This document shows, one piece after another, positions 28,071-37,449 of a stretch of DNA of 48,782 bases. The stretch spans positions 1 to 48,782 of the forward strand of contig NZ_LZIS01000056.1 in NCBI RefSeq assembly GCF_001667015.1. The letters run 5' to 3'. Source of the DNA: Mycobacterium sp. E3198. GTDB taxonomy: Bacteria; Actinomycetota; Actinomycetes; Mycobacteriales; Mycobacteriaceae. The translations under genes were made by a program, and so were the position numbers. Within the stretch, counting starts at the first letter, position 1; each line of letters begins with the position of its first letter. Below the pieces are notes generated by a model that was not told where the DNA came from, did no database searches, and saw nothing but the letters and a program-made list of their open reading frames with translations.

Positions 28071-28252
28071 CGTGGTCTCCCCTCGAAGACAATCCCCACT
28101 AGGCAACTACGGCATACCGGTCACAATGTCGTCAAAATTGTGCCGAAGAAAACGGGCGTTCTCTGTTTCTAACAGCTTGTTCTACAAATGCACAACCCCG
28201 TATTGACAAGGCCGTCAATCGAATTAATCCGACACGTGCGCAATAGCGCGGA

Positions 28253-29341
28253 CTACCCGGATTCCGCCGGTCTGTCGGGGTGGCGGGCCGCCGACCCGAC
28301 GGCGTCGCCGAGCGAGGCGAACCCGCCGTCGTGCAGGCGCCGCGCGATGCCGTCGTGAATGTGCTTGGCCCACAAGCCTCCTCCGTAGATGAAGCCGGTG
28401 TAGCCCTGCAGCAGCGAGGCGCCCGCGGTGATCCGCTCCCACGCGTCGTCGGCCGTCTCGATGCCGCCCACGCTGATCAAGACCAGGCGGTCGCCGACCC
28501 GGCCGTAGAGCCGGCGCAGCACCTCGAGGGCCCTGCGCGCCACCGGTGGCCCGGAAATGCCTCCGGCGCCGAGCTTTTCAACGCCGGGTGTGCTCAGGTG
28601 ATCGCGCGACACGGTGGTGTTGGTGGCGACGATGCCGGCCAGGCCCAATTCGACGGCCAGGTCCGCGATGTCGTCGACGTCGGCATCGGAGACGTCGGGG
28701 GCGATCTTCACCAGGACCGGTGTGGAGGTTTCGGCGAGGACGCCCGCCAGGATCGGCCGCAGCGATTCGACCGCCTGCAGGTCCCGCAGCCCGGGTGTGT
28801 TGGGCGAGCTGACGTTGACCACCAGATACGACGCCAGCGGGCCGACCAGCCGGGCGCTGGCCCGGTAGTCGCCGACGGCGTCGGCGGCCGGGGTCGTCTT
28901 CGTCTTGCCGATGTTGACGCCGATCGGCACCTCGGGCCGATGGCGCGCCAGCCGGATGGCCAGCGCGCCGGCACCGCGATTGTTGAACCCCATCCGGTTC
29001 AGCAGCGCCCGGTCGGCGGGCAGCCGGAACAGTCGGGGGGCCGGGTTGCCGGGCTGCGGCTGCGCGGTGACCGTGCCGACCTCGGCGTACCCGAAACCCA
29101 GCGCTCCCCAGGTGAGCAGGCCCAGGCCGTCCTTGTCGAAGCCGGCGGCCAGGCCGAGCGGTGCCGGAAAACGCACCCCGAACACGGTGCTGGCCAGCAC
29201 CGGATCGGTGGGCCCGACCCATCGGTGCAGCAGCCGCCGGACTCCGGCGACGGCGGTGACGCCGCGCAGGATCGCGAACACCAGGGTGTGGATGCGTTCG
29301 GGCGGGACCAGGAAAAACAGCCGGCGGGTGAGCCGGTACAT
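28253..29341 (-). CDS. pyrD: PyrD, class 2 dihydroorotate dehydrogenase (quinone)
   Basis: PyrD is a membrane-associated flavoenzyme that oxidises dihydroorotate to orotate with quinone as acceptor (pyrimidine synthesis). The 362 residues include an N-terminal amphipathic quinone-tunnel region ([18 protein letters not shown]), [17 protein letters not shown], and the class 2 catalytic loop [11 protein letters not shown] with the base serine S179. A C-terminal FMN phosphate site is visible at [13 protein letters not shown] and [13 protein letters not shown]. The ATG at 29341 overlaps the stop of the upstream small gene by one base. A longer frame upstream covers that gene and is not PyrD. Confidence 0.96.
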   Translation of the reverse strand: MYRLTRRLFFLVPPERIHTLVFAILRGVTAVAGVRRLLHRWVGPTDPVLASTVFGVRFPAPLGLAAGFDKDGLGLLTWGALGFGYAEVGTVTAQPQPGNPAPRLFRLPADRALLNRMGFNNRGAGALAIRLARHRPEVPIGVNIGKTKTTPAADAVGDYRASARLVGPLASYLVVNVSSPNTPGLRDLQAVESLRPILAGVLAETSTPVLVKIAPDVSDADVDDIADLAVELGLAGIVATNTTVSRDHLSTPGVEKLGAGGISGPPVARRALEVLRRLYGRVGDRLVLISVGGIETADDAWERITAGASLLQGYTGFIYGGGLWAKHIHDGIARRLHDGGFASLGDAVGSAARHPDRPAESG

Positions 29342-29595
29342 CACAATTCCGGCTGGTCGGGCCGTTGGCTTTCGAGACGAGATTTCCTGCGGCGCAACAA
29401 AACCCGCCGGCTTCCGTCGGTGTAGAGCCGCACCCGCGTCAGCTCCCAGCCGCGGTACTCGGCTTCGATGGATAGCCGGATGGACGCGCTGAGCCGGGTC
29501 ACCTCCGGCGGCAGGCGCAGCGGTATCCACTCGTATTCGTCCGACATTTCCGCCGCCCAACCCTCGGGCAGCCGGCTCCACCGCGGCGCCGTCAC
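29341..29595 (-). CDS. Small conserved actinobacterial protein (DUF5703-like)
   Basis: This 84-residue basic protein contains [20 protein letters not shown] followed by [25 protein letters not shown], a pattern I associate with the DUF5703 family, usually beside pyrD. The GTG start shares GTGA with the lppL stop, and its own stop shares a base with the pyrD ATG, so lppL, this gene and pyrD are translationally coupled. No catalytic motif is visible and the function is unknown. Confidence 0.8.
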   Translation of the reverse strand: MTAPRWSRLPEGWAAEMSDEYEWIPLRLPPEVTRLSASIRLSIEAEYRGWELTRVRLYTDGSRRVLLRRRKSRLESQRPDQPEL

Positions 29596-30668
29596 GGGGT
29601 ACCCGCCGCGTGCTCGATGACCTGGACGCCCGCACCCGACCCCGACACCACGTACAAGGTGCCCGACGCTTCGTCAAAAGCCAGCGAGTTCGGCTGCTGC
29701 ACGGTTGGGTATCGCACCCTTTCGACGGGAATTCCGGTCGACAGATCGTAACCAATGACGACGTTGGCAGCGGTCTGGGACACCCAGGCGAGCCCGCGCG
29801 AACCGGCCAGCCCGTACGGCGACTGCCGCACCGGGTACGCCTGCCGCAGGATCAGCGGGTCGACGCCGTACACCAGCAGTTGCCCGCCGCGGGTGTCGGC
29901 GACGAGCACCCGTCCCAGCGGATCGGCGGCCAGCGTGGTCGCGCCCTCCCCGGCCCGCAGCGCCTGCTCGACGTGGCCGTCGGCGCCGATCGTCGTCACC
30001 GAGGTCTGGCCGCGGTCCAGGACTACCGTCGTGTTCCCTTGTGCGGCAAGGGCATCCACGCGTGCGAAGATCTTGTTGCGGCTGGCGATGGTGGCGGTCT
30101 TGACCGACTCCGGGGTCCGCGAGGCGAAGGTGTAGACGGCCCCGTCGGCGCTGCCCAGCACCAGCGTGCCGTTGGCGCGCTGCGCGATCGCGGTGAAGTC
30201 GGTCTGCGGGGCGTTGGCGACGGGCACCTGCGTGGCGCGGCCCGCCGACAGGTCGACGACGAGATACCCGCCGCGCGTGGCCAGGTAGGCGATGCCGTGG
30301 CCGTCGCCGGTCAGCGCGCTCGCCGGACCCGGCAGGTCGATCACCCGCGGCGCCACCCGCGGATCGCCGAATTCGGTCAGGGTGGCGGGGCCCGCCGGAT
30401 CGGTGCCGGGGGTCAGGACGGCCAGTTGCCGGGTGGCGCCGTCGAAGATCGCCGCGGCGGCGCGACCGCCCAGCGGGAGCACCGCGCCGGCCGGGTTCTG
30501 GGCCGCGGGCGGCGAGGCCGCCGGCTGGGCCGGCTCGATGGTCGGCGGCGCGCTGTTGAACGGACCCGACGAACACCCCGCGCTTCCGGTGACGATTGCC
30601 AGCAAAATCGACAGTCCGGCCAAGCGGTGCTGAACTGCGCGTCTCTTGCCTCTATGCCCATGCAGCAA
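29592..30668 (-). CDS. lppL: LppL-like lipoprotein with beta-propeller-type repeats
   Basis: The 358-residue exported lipoprotein has a basic start, a hydrophobic core [12 protein letters not shown], and lipobox cysteine C32. The mature part contains repeated short beta-rich blocks (for example [21 protein letters not shown] and [20 protein letters not shown]), consistent with a YVTN/NHL-type propeller. It closely matches M. tuberculosis LppL as I recall it. The TTG start at 30668 is supported by GAAGG 7 bases upstream. It is coupled to the small gene and pyrD; an outer-surface propeller in front of pyrD is conserved, but the link is unexplained. Confidence 0.88.
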   Translation of the reverse strand: MLHGHRGKRRAVQHRLAGLSILLAIVTGSAGCSSGPFNSAPPTIEPAQPAASPPAAQNPAGAVLPLGGRAAAAIFDGATRQLAVLTPGTDPAGPATLTEFGDPRVAPRVIDLPGPASALTGDGHGIAYLATRGGYLVVDLSAGRATQVPVANAPQTDFTAIAQRANGTLVLGSADGAVYTFASRTPESVKTATIASRNKIFARVDALAAQGNTTVVLDRGQTSVTTIGADGHVEQALRAGEGATTLAADPLGRVLVADTRGGQLLVYGVDPLILRQAYPVRQSPYGLAGSRGLAWVSQTAANVVIGYDLSTGIPVERVRYPTVQQPNSLAFDEASGTLYVVSGSGAGVQVIEHAAGTP

Positions 30669-30692
30669 TTATTTTCCTTCGCGTCACCTACG

Positions 30693-30714
30693 GGAACGTT
30701 AAATTTTAAGGAAC
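30693..30714 (+). promoter_or_regulatory. Duplicated GGAAC motif in the lppL / Rv2137c-like divergent gap
   Basis: GGAAC occurs at 30693-30697 and 30710-30714, with the AT-rich GTTAAATTTTAA between. GGAAC is the -35 core for several extracytoplasmic-function sigma factors in mycobacteria, and CGGTT-like sequence follows the first at about 16 bases. The motif could drive the plus-strand gene at 30779. The evidence is weak. Confidence 0.25.
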
Positions 30715-30778
30715 GGTTTCGCATCCAATATGGCCATGTTGCCTGCATCGGGTCGGACTGGAGAGGTATGGTCGCGTC

Positions 30779-31081
30779 ATGACCGTCATCGTGGACCGGC
30801 ATACCGCGGAGCAAGAGTTTGCTGTCGAAGACATCTCCGCAGGAATCTTCGCCAGCGGATACGGACAAGTTGGTGATGGGCGCAGTTTTTCCTTCCACAT
30901 TGAGCACCGATCCCTCGTCGTAGAAATTTACCGGCCACGCCTCGCGGGCCCCGTTCCGCAGGCCGAAGACGTGGTGGCCCGGGCGGTCCGCGGCCTGGTC
31001 GACATCGACCTCACCGACGAGCGCAGCCTGACGGCCGCGGTGCGCGATTCCGTCGCGCACGCGGTACCGGTGTCCCGCTAG
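30779..31081 (+). CDS. Conserved hypothetical protein (Rv2137c-like)
   Basis: This 100-residue soluble protein contains VEDISAGIFASGYGQVGDGRS and FHIEHRSLVVEIYRPRL, then AEDVVARAVRGLVDIDLTDERS. It matches my recollection of the C-terminal part of M. tuberculosis Rv2137c. There is no signal peptide, membrane helix or catalytic motif. GGAGAGG lies about 12 bases before the ATG, a little far. The first 150 bp are less GC-rich than the rest. Divergent from lppL. In M. tuberculosis uppP lies between this gene and the next; here only 37 bp do. Function unknown. Confidence 0.75.
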   Translation: MTVIVDRHTAEQEFAVEDISAGIFASGYGQVGDGRSFSFHIEHRSLVVEIYRPRLAGPVPQAEDVVARAVRGLVDIDLTDERSLTAAVRDSVAHAVPVSR

Positions 31082-31118
31082 CCGACCAGTCACCTCCCGT
31101 CCCTGTACGGTCGTCGTC

Positions 31119-31874
31119 GTGACCGTCATCCTCTTACGGCACGGCCGCTCGACCTCCAACACCGCCGGTGTCCTCGCCGGCCGCTCCGAGGGCGTCAACC
31201 TGGACGACAAGGGTCGCGAGCAGGCCGCCGGGCTGATCGACCGCATCGGCGACCTGCCGATCCGGGCGCTCGTCAGTTCGCCGTTGCTGCGTTGCCGGCG
31301 CACCGTCGAGCCGCTCGCCGAAGCGCTGTGCCTCGAGCCGCTGATCGACGACCAGCTCGCCGAGGTCGACTACGGGGAGTGGACCGGCCGTAAGATCGGC
31401 GAGCTCACCAACGAGCCCTTGTGGCGGGTCGTGCAGGCCCACCCCAGCGCGGCGGTGTTTCCCGGCGGCGAGGGCCTGGCGCAGGTGCAGGCGCGTGCCG
31501 TCGCGGCCGTCCGCGCGCACGACCGGCGGTTGGCGGATGAGCACGGCGGGGACGCGCTCTGGGTCGCGTGCACCCATGGCGACGTGATCAAGTCCGTCGT
31601 CGCCGACGCCTACGGCATGCACCTCGACGGGTTCCAGCGCGTCACCGCCGACCCGGGGTCGGTGACCGTGATCCGCTACACCCCGCTGCGGCCGTTCGTG
31701 TTGCACGTCAACCACACCGGCGCGCGGCTGTCCGCGGCGTTGCGGGCCGGGCCGCCACCGAAGGAGGAGCCCAAGGATGATGGGGCTCACGGTGAACCGC
31801 AGGGCGAGGCACAAACGGGGCCGAACGGGGCCGTCCCGACGAGCGACGCGGTGGTCGGCGGCTCCCCGGACTGA
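31119..31874 (+). CDS. Histidine phosphatase-family protein (Rv2135c-like)
   Basis: This 251-residue phosphoglycerate-mutase-fold protein has the phosphohistidine motif LLRHGRSTSN (H8), the conserved R at about 57 and E in EVDYGEWTG, and the second catalytic histidine in ACTHGDVIK. The last 50 residues are disordered (Gly, Pro, Glu). The GTG start has no ribosome site but lies 7 bases after TACGGT (31106-31111), so it may be leaderless. It leads a run with the DUF3090-like and SCO1664-like genes that is conserved in actinobacteria. M. tuberculosis Rv2135c has phosphatase activity as I recall; the natural substrate is not known. Confidence 0.88.
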   Translation: MTVILLRHGRSTSNTAGVLAGRSEGVNLDDKGREQAAGLIDRIGDLPIRALVSSPLLRCRRTVEPLAEALCLEPLIDDQLAEVDYGEWTGRKIGELTNEPLWRVVQAHPSAAVFPGGEGLAQVQARAVAAVRAHDRRLADEHGGDALWVACTHGDVIKSVVADAYGMHLDGFQRVTADPGSVTVIRYTPLRPFVLHVNHTGARLSAALRAGPPPKEEPKDDGAHGEPQGEAQTGPNGAVPTSDAVVGGSPD

Positions 31875-31947
31875 TCACGCTTAATTCCGCTCTGGCGGGG
31901 CAATCGAATCGCACGGCATCGGCAACAGCCGGTATTTTGGAGGTGCC

Positions 31948-32535
31948 ATGGCCCGCGCAATTCACGTCTTCCGCACGCCCGACCGCTTCGTGGCCGGGAC
32001 CGTCGGTCAGCCCGGAAACCGCACCTTTTACATCCAGGCCGTGGGCGATTCGCGGGTGGTGTCGGTGATCTTGGAGAAGCAGCAAGTGGCGGTGCTTGCC
32101 GAACGCATCGGCGCGTTGCTGCTCGAGGTGAATCGCAGGTTCGGCACGCCGGTGCCGCCGGAACCCGCCGAGATCGACGACCTCAACCCGTTGATCACGC
32201 CGGTCGATGCGGAGTTTCGGGTCGGGACCATGGGACTGGGCTGGGATTCGGAAGCCCAGACGGTGGTGGTCGAGTTGCTGGCCGTCACCGACGCCGAGTT
32301 CGACGCCTCCGTGGTGCTCGACGACACCGAGGAGGGGCCCGACGCGGTGCGGGTGTTCCTGACGCCGGAGTCGGCACGCCAGTTCGCCACCCGGTCCAAT
32401 CGGGTGATCTCCGCCGGGCGTCCGCCGTGCCCACTGTGCGACGAACCCCTCGACCCCGAGGGCCACATCTGCGCGCGCACCAACGGCTATCGGCGCAGCG
32501 CGCTTCTCGGGCCCGACGATGAACCCGAGGAATAG
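31948..32535 (+). CDS. DUF3090-like protein with C-terminal zinc-ribbon-type site
   Basis: This 195-residue soluble protein starts MARAIHVFRTPDRFVAGTVG, the beginning of the DUF3090 family. A conserved C-terminal cluster CPLCDEPLDPEGHICAR contains C161, C164, H173 and C175, spaced like a single zinc site. GGAGG 6 bases before the ATG fixes the start. The last 17 bp overlap the next gene. DUF3090 genes occur next to a histidine phosphatase and an SCO1664-like protein across actinobacteria, which suggests a shared, still undefined pathway. Confidence 0.85.
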   Translation: MARAIHVFRTPDRFVAGTVGQPGNRTFYIQAVGDSRVVSVILEKQQVAVLAERIGALLLEVNRRFGTPVPPEPAEIDDLNPLITPVDAEFRVGTMGLGWDSEAQTVVVELLAVTDAEFDASVVLDDTEEGPDAVRVFLTPESARQFATRSNRVISAGRPPCPLCDEPLDPEGHICARTNGYRRSALLGPDDEPEE

Positions 32536-33343
32536 CGAGGCTCACGAGCGGGAGGTGCTGCGGGACGGCGAACTGACGGTCCTCGGGCGCATCCGCTCCG
32601 CCAGCAACGCCACCTTCCTGTGCGAATCGACGCTGGGGGAATCCAGCGTGCACTGCGTCTACAAGCCGGTCTCCGGCGAGGCGCCGCTGTGGGACTTCCC
32701 CGACGGAACCCTGGCCGGCCGCGAGCTCGCCGCCTACCGGATCGCGACGCAATTGGGCTGGAACATCGTGCCTTACACCATCATTCGTCACGGACCGGCG
32801 GGCCCGGGCATGCTGCAGCTGTGGGTGGAGCAGGCCGGCGACGCGGCCGACTCCGACCCGCCGCCGGGCCCCGACCTAGTCGACCTGTTTCCCGCCAACA
32901 GGGTGCAGCCGGGCTACCTACCGGTGCTGCGGGCCTACGACTACGCCGGCGACGAGGTCGTCCTGGTGCACGCCGACGACATCCGGTTGTGGCGGATGGC
33001 GGTGTTCGACGTCCTGATCAACAACGCCGACCGCAAGGGCGGCCACGTCCTGCGCGACCTCGAGGGCCACGTCTACGGCGTCGACCACGGGGTGTCGCTG
33101 CACGTGGAGAACAAGCTGCGCACGGTGTTGTGGGGCTGGGCGGGCAAGCCGATCGACGACGACACGTGCCAGGCGATCGCCGGGCTCGCCGAGGCGCTCG
33201 CCGGGTCTCTCTGCGACGAACTGGCCGGGCACATCACGCGGGCCGAAGTCGCGGCGCTGCGCGGGCGCGCGCTCGCGCTGCTGGACAATCCGATCATGCC
33301 CACGCCCAACCGCCATCGCCCGATCCCGTGGCCGGCGTTCTAG
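32519..33343 (+). CDS. SCO1664-family protein, HipA/PI-kinase-like fold
   Basis: This 274-residue protein has features like a small ATP-grasping kinase fold: [23 protein letters not shown] near 48-70 (lysine and glycine region) and a catalytic-looking segment [16 protein letters not shown] then [11 protein letters not shown], resembling the D...N and D-x-G of HipA and PI 3/4-kinase families. It may phosphorylate a small molecule or protein, and the histidine phosphatase three genes back could act in reverse; both are inference. It overlaps the DUF3090-like gene by 17 bp. The activity is, to my knowledge, not established. Confidence 0.8.
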   Translation: MNPRNSEAHEREVLRDGELTVLGRIRSASNATFLCESTLGESSVHCVYKPVSGEAPLWDFPDGTLAGRELAAYRIATQLGWNIVPYTIIRHGPAGPGMLQLWVEQAGDAADSDPPPGPDLVDLFPANRVQPGYLPVLRAYDYAGDEVVLVHADDIRLWRMAVFDVLINNADRKGGHVLRDLEGHVYGVDHGVSLHVENKLRTVLWGWAGKPIDDDTCQAIAGLAEALAGSLCDELAGHITRAEVAALRGRALALLDNPIMPTPNRHRPIPWPAF

Positions 33344-33374
33344 CACCAGGGTTGCCGTCGGCGATACTGAACCG

Positions 33375-34163
33375 GTGACGAGCGGCCCGGATGACCTGAC
33401 GGACGCCGCGCTGGCCGCCGAACTCGCCGCCGACGCGGGGGAGTTGCTGCTGAAGGTGCGCGACGAGGTCGGCTTCGGCCATCCCTGGGCGCTCGGCGAT
33501 GCGGGTGACAGCCTGGCGAACGCGCTGATCCTGAAGCGGCTGCGGGCGGAGCGGCCCGGCGACGCGGTGCTCAGCGAGGAGGCCTACGACGACCTGTCCC
33601 GGGTAAACCACGACCGGGTGTGGATCGTCGACCCGCTGGACGGCACCCGCGAGTTCTCCACGCCCGGCCGCGACGACTGGGCCGTCCACATCGCGCTGTG
33701 GCAGCGCCCCACCGACGGGCAGCGGGAGATCACCGACGCGGCGGTCGCGCTGCCCGCCCGCGGAAACGCGGTGTACCGCAGCGACACCGTGACCGCCGAC
33801 GCCGCGCGGGTCGGCATCCCGGGGACGATCCGGATCGCCGTCAGCGCCACCCGGCCGCCCGCGGTGCTGTACCGGATGCGCCAGACGCTGCACATCCAGC
33901 CCGTGGCGATCGGCTCGGCCGGGGCCAAGGCGATGGCCGTCATCGACGGCGACGTCGACGCCTACGTGCACGCGGGCGGCCAATGGGAGTGGGACTCGGC
34001 GGCCCCGGCCGGGGTGCTGATGGCCGCCGGCATGCACGCCTCGCGGCTGGACGGCTCGCCGTTGCGCTACAACCAGCTCGACCCGTACCTGCCGGACTTC
34101 GTGATGTGCCGCGCGGAGCTGGCGCCGATCCTGCTCGGCGCCATCCGCCAGGAATTTCCCTGA
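33375..34163 (+). CDS. cysQ: CysQ-like PAP phosphatase / inositol monophosphatase family
   Basis: This Mg2+-dependent phosphatase, 262 residues, removes the 3' phosphate from PAP (sulfur assimilation) in its M. tuberculosis relative Rv2131c, which also accepts inositol phosphates. Metal motifs: E68/E69 in LSEEAYDD, D86-P-L-D89-G in [12 protein letters not shown], and the late [16 protein letters not shown]. The start is GTG 33375; no strong ribosome site is visible. The next gene, mshC, begins 26 bp after its stop, so sulfur handling and mycothiol synthesis are adjacent. Confidence 0.9.
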   Translation: MTSGPDDLTDAALAAELAADAGELLLKVRDEVGFGHPWALGDAGDSLANALILKRLRAERPGDAVLSEEAYDDLSRVNHDRVWIVDPLDGTREFSTPGRDDWAVHIALWQRPTDGQREITDAAVALPARGNAVYRSDTVTADAARVGIPGTIRIAVSATRPPAVLYRMRQTLHIQPVAIGSAGAKAMAVIDGDVDAYVHAGGQWEWDSAAPAGVLMAAGMHASRLDGSPLRYNQLDPYLPDFVMCRAELAPILLGAIRQEFP

Positions 34164-34189
34164 ACCCGTCCGCGTTTAGAGTCGACGTT

Positions 34190-35452
34190 ATGCAGGCGTG
34201 GTCTTCCGCACAGGTCCCGGTGGTGCCGGGGCGCGGTCCCGAGTTGCGGCTGTACGACACCTCCGACCGACAGGTGCGCCCGGTGGCGGCCGGGTCGAAG
34301 GCCACCATGTACGTCTGCGGGATCACCCCCTACGACGCCACCCACCTGGGCCACGCGGCCACCTACCTGGCCTTCGACCTGGTGTATCGCCAATGGCTGG
34401 ACCTCGGCCACGACGTGCACTACGTGCAGAACGTCACCGACATCGACGACCCCCTGCTGGAGCGCGCCGAGCGCGACGGCCTCGACTGGCGCGCGCTCGG
34501 CGACCGCGAGGTCGCCCTGTTCCGCGAGGACATGACGGCGCTGCGGATCCTGCCGCCGCGCGAGTACGTCGGGGCGACGGAGGCGATCGCCGAGGTGGTC
34601 GAACTCGTCGAGAAGATGCTGGCGTCCGGTGCGGCGTACGTCCTCGACGGCGACTACCCGGACATCTACTACCGGGCGGACGCCACCATGCAGTTCGGCT
34701 ACGAGTCCGGGTATGACCGCGACACCATGCTGGCGCTGTTCGGCGAGCGCGGCGGCGACCCCCGCCGCCCCGGCAAGACCGACGAGCTCGACGCCCTGTT
34801 GTGGCGGGCCGCGCGGCCCGGCGAACCGAGTTGGCCCTCACCGTTCGGCCCCGGGCGCCCCGGCTGGCACGTCGAGTGCGCCGCGATCGCGCTCAGCCGC
34901 ATCGGCAGCGGCCTGGACATCCAGGGCGGCGGCAGCGACCTGATCTTCCCCCACCACGAGTTCACCGCCGCGCACGCCGAATGTGTCCGCGGCGAACGCC
35001 GATTCGCGCGGCACTATGTGCACGCCGGGATGATCGGCTGGGAGGGGCACAAGATGTCCAAGAGCCGCGGCAACCTGGTGCTGGTGTCCAGCCTGCGCGC
35101 AAAAGGCATTGAGCCCGCGGCCATCCGGCTGGGCCTGCTGGCCGGGCACTACCGCGCCGACCGGTTCTGGAGCTCCGAAGTGCTCGACGAGGCAACCGCC
35201 CGGCTGCAGCGGTGGCGCGCGGCGACCGCGCTGCCCGCCGCCCCGGCTGCCGCCGACGTCATCGCCCGGGTCCGGCGTTACCTGGCCGACGACCTCGACA
35301 CCCCGAAAGCCCTTGCCGCGCTGGATGGTTGGGCCACCGACGCGCTGGAGTACGGCGGTCACGACGCCGCGGCGCCGCAGCTGGTGACGTCCGCGGTGGA
35401 CGCGCTGCTGGGAGTGGAGTTGCGCGCCCTTACGCCCCGACGAGGCCGTTGA
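34190..35452 (+). CDS. mshC: MshC, cysteine:GlcN-Ins ligase (mycothiol synthesis)
   Basis: MshC is an ATP-dependent ligase joining cysteine to glucosaminyl-inositol, derived from cysteinyl-tRNA synthetase. The 420 residues include a zinc cysteine C43 (YVCGITPYD), the HIGH-like [37 protein letters not shown] and KMSKSRGN. It lacks the long anticodon-binding C-terminal domain of a true CysRS, which distinguishes the two. ATG 34190 has TAGAGT 7 bases upstream and no ribosome site, suggesting a leaderless start. The last 23 bp overlap the convergent P450 gene, an unusual tail-to-tail overlap. Confidence 0.93.
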   Translation: MQAWSSAQVPVVPGRGPELRLYDTSDRQVRPVAAGSKATMYVCGITPYDATHLGHAATYLAFDLVYRQWLDLGHDVHYVQNVTDIDDPLLERAERDGLDWRALGDREVALFREDMTALRILPPREYVGATEAIAEVVELVEKMLASGAAYVLDGDYPDIYYRADATMQFGYESGYDRDTMLALFGERGGDPRRPGKTDELDALLWRAARPGEPSWPSPFGPGRPGWHVECAAIALSRIGSGLDIQGGGSDLIFPHHEFTAAHAECVRGERRFARHYVHAGMIGWEGHKMSKSRGNLVLVSSLRAKGIEPAAIRLGLLAGHYRADRFWSSEVLDEATARLQRWRAATALPAAPAAADVIARVRRYLADDLDTPKALAALDGWATDALEYGGHDAAAPQLVTSAVDALLGVELRALTPRRGR

Positions 35453-36779
35453 TCCGGGATCTGGCCGGTGTAAGCACTGTCGCGACGATCGGGCGACGCG
35501 GGCGCAGCGTGATTTCGGCCCGCGCATCCAACACAGCGCCGGGCCATAGGTCCAGCTTGCGCAACTGAACAATGGTTGCCAGCGCGATCGTCGCTTCGAG
35601 CTGCGCCAAGCCCGCACCGACACAGACGCGCCGCCCCCCACCGAAGGGCATGAAGGCGTAGCGAGGCCGCGATCCTATGTTCTCCGGGAGGAATCGACGT
35701 GGATCGAATCCTTCTGGATTGGGCCAGAATTCAGGGTTGCGATGAATCAAGTAGGCCGATATCCCGATCGTGTCACCGGCGCGAACCCGCACGTCGCCGA
35801 CAACGTCATCTTCCAAGGCGTCACGCTCGATGCTCCACGCCGGTGGGTACAGCCGCATGGACTCCGAGATCACGGCACGGGTCCATACGAGAGAGTCGAA
35901 GTCCTCGGCGGAGGCCGCACGGTCGCCCACTATTTCCTGAATCTCGGCGGCGAGCCTCTCCCGGACACTCGGAAATCTGGACAGCAGGGCCAGCGCCCAC
36001 GTGAGGGCGTTGGCGGTTGTTTCGTGCCCGGCGAGCACCAGGGTCATCACCTCGTCTCGAATCTCTCGCCGGCTGAAGGACCTGCCCTCGTTGCCGATAA
36101 GGAGCCGATCGAGCAGGTCGTAAGGCTCTGGGTGTGGAGCCGCAAGGCGGGCATCGATGATCTCGTCCACCAGTGATTCCATCGCCGCCGCTGCGGATCG
36201 AAGGCCGGGTACCAGCGAGATCGGCAGGACCAACCCCGGAATAAGGGCGTTTTGCAGTCGCGACACAGAATTCCCCACGCTTTCGGCGCGGTCGGCGAGA
36301 TCGACCCCGAACAGGATGCGTCCGATGAGTGCCATGGTGAGGCTTCGCATCTCAGCACCCACGTCGATGGATGCCCCGATCGGCCAGTCGCCCACCCGCG
36401 TTCTGGTGACATCCGCAATCACGGACCCAAACTCTTGGATGTGGCGGTGACTGAACACCGGTTGCACGAGCTGCCGGTGCCGCTGCCAGGTTTCGCCTTC
36501 GCTGGTCAACAGACCATCACCCAGGACCGCCTTGAGCGGCCGATAGCTGAACGCTTTTGGATACCGGTCTTGGTTCCTGACCAAGACGTGCTCGGCGTAT
36601 TCGGGCCTGCTCAACAGGAGAAATCTCTTGTTCGGAGTAAACGGGATCTGCACCGCGTCGCCGAACTCATTGTTCAGCGCAGCGAACGCGGCCAGAGGAT
36701 CGCGCACCATATGCATCCAGTAACGAAGGGCGTTCAGTCGTGATGGTCCCGGCATCGGTTTCGTATTGGTTCTGGACAT
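35430..36779 (-). CDS. Cytochrome P450
   Basis: This 449-residue haem-thiolate monooxygenase has the I-helix oxygen-binding AGHETT (250-255), K-helix ESMR (306-309), the PERF-like DPRRFLPE, and the haem loop [10 protein letters not shown] with ligand C386. It is soluble, without an N-terminal anchor, and would use ferredoxin partners from elsewhere, since none is adjacent. The subfamily and substrate cannot be read from the sequence. The start ATG 36779 has AGAGG 8 bases upstream, which is also the outer end of the palindrome shared with the divergent TetR gene. Its base composition is less GC-rich than its neighbours and I recall no P450 here in M. tuberculosis, so acquisition is likely. Confidence 0.93.
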   Translation of the reverse strand: MSRTNTKPMPGPSRLNALRYWMHMVRDPLAAFAALNNEFGDAVQIPFTPNKRFLLLSRPEYAEHVLVRNQDRYPKAFSYRPLKAVLGDGLLTSEGETWQRHRQLVQPVFSHRHIQEFGSVIADVTRTRVGDWPIGASIDVGAEMRSLTMALIGRILFGVDLADRAESVGNSVSRLQNALIPGLVLPISLVPGLRSAAAAMESLVDEIIDARLAAPHPEPYDLLDRLLIGNEGRSFSRREIRDEVMTLVLAGHETTANALTWALALLSRFPSVRERLAAEIQEIVGDRAASAEDFDSLVWTRAVISESMRLYPPAWSIERDALEDDVVGDVRVRAGDTIGISAYLIHRNPEFWPNPEGFDPRRFLPENIGSRPRYAFMPFGGGRRVCVGAGLAQLEATIALATIVQLRKLDLWPGAVLDARAEITLRPRRPIVATVLTPARSRINGLVGA

Positions 36780-36787
36780 TTTCGCCG

Positions 36788-36825
36788 CCTCTGATACATA
36801 TGTCTTAAGACAAACGTATCAGAGG
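36788..36825. promoter_or_regulatory. 38-bp operator palindrome with both Shine-Dalgarno ends
   Basis: The left half is CCTCTGATACATATGTCTT (36788-36806) and the right half is AAGACAAACGTATCAGAGG (36807-36825). The halves are complementary at 17 of 19 positions. The two outer ends supply AGAGG on each strand: 8 bases before the P450 ATG on the minus strand, and GAGG 8 bases before the TetR ATG on the plus strand. This strongly suggests one TetR dimer pair covering both starts. Binding is inferred. Confidence 0.75.
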
Positions 36826-36833
36826 TGACTTGC

Positions 36834-37385
36834 ATGAACAATCGCGAAGCGCTGCTGGAGGCCGCGATCGTCTGTCTGCGCGAACGCGGCTACGGAGGCA
36901 TCCGCGCTCGCGACCTGGCCGCCACGGCAGGTGTCAGCCTGGGCGCCATCCGTTATCACTTCGGATCGATGGAAGCGCTGCTCAACACCGCCATCGGGGA
37001 GACCTCGCGTCGATGGATGGATCGGTTTCGGTCCTCACTCGCAACTGCCGCGACCGCAGACTCCCGATCGTCCGCGGGCGGCGCCGTCCGAATGCTGTAC
37101 CAGGTATTCCGCGATAACGACGATCTGCTGGCGGGCTACGCGGAGGTGTTCGCGCACGCGCAACGTTCCCCGACGGCCCGCAAACAGCTGGTCGAGTACT
37201 ACGTCCAGTATCGCGAGCAGATAGCAAGTTCGCTTGCGGCCCAAGGGAATAAGGACGCAGACTCCATTGCCTCGATCCTCATCGCCCTCATCGACGGCCT
37301 CATGGTGCAGTGGATGCTGTCACCCGATTTATGTCCGGATTCGCGGATCCTCGAACGGGTGGTAGCTGACCTCGCCGCGTACTAG
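36834..37385 (+). CDS. TetR-family regulator divergent from the P450
   Basis: This 183-residue protein has the N-terminal TetR helix-turn-helix: ALLEAAIVCLRERGYGGI, then RDLAATAGVSLGAIRYHFGSMEALL (recognition helix about 30-50). The C-terminal ligand-binding domain is all helical and unlike a named subfamily. I chose ATG 36834 (GAGG 8 bases upstream) over the GTG at 36825, which falls on the last base of the palindrome. The gene is divergent from the P450 with a 38-bp dyad between, so it probably represses both until a ligand, perhaps a P450 substrate, binds. Confidence 0.9.
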   Translation: MNNREALLEAAIVCLRERGYGGIRARDLAATAGVSLGAIRYHFGSMEALLNTAIGETSRRWMDRFRSSLATAATADSRSSAGGAVRMLYQVFRDNDDLLAGYAEVFAHAQRSPTARKQLVEYYVQYREQIASSLAAQGNKDADSIASILIALIDGLMVQWMLSPDLCPDSRILERVVADLAAY

Positions 37386-37449
37386 CCGGCCCCGCCGTCC
37401 CGGGGCATCCGTCGTCGACGCGCCGCCACCGGCGGGGTACGTTTCGCCC

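Noticed and set aside
28203..28230. TTGACA and a short GTCAA inverted repeat in the PE/pyrD gap as a plus-strand promoter
   Set aside because: No plus-strand gene follows and no -10 box lies at a suitable distance.
34190..35452. Cysteinyl-tRNA synthetase
   Set aside because: The product is about 420 residues without the anticodon-binding extension and lies beside cysQ in the mycothiol gene position, so mshC fits better.
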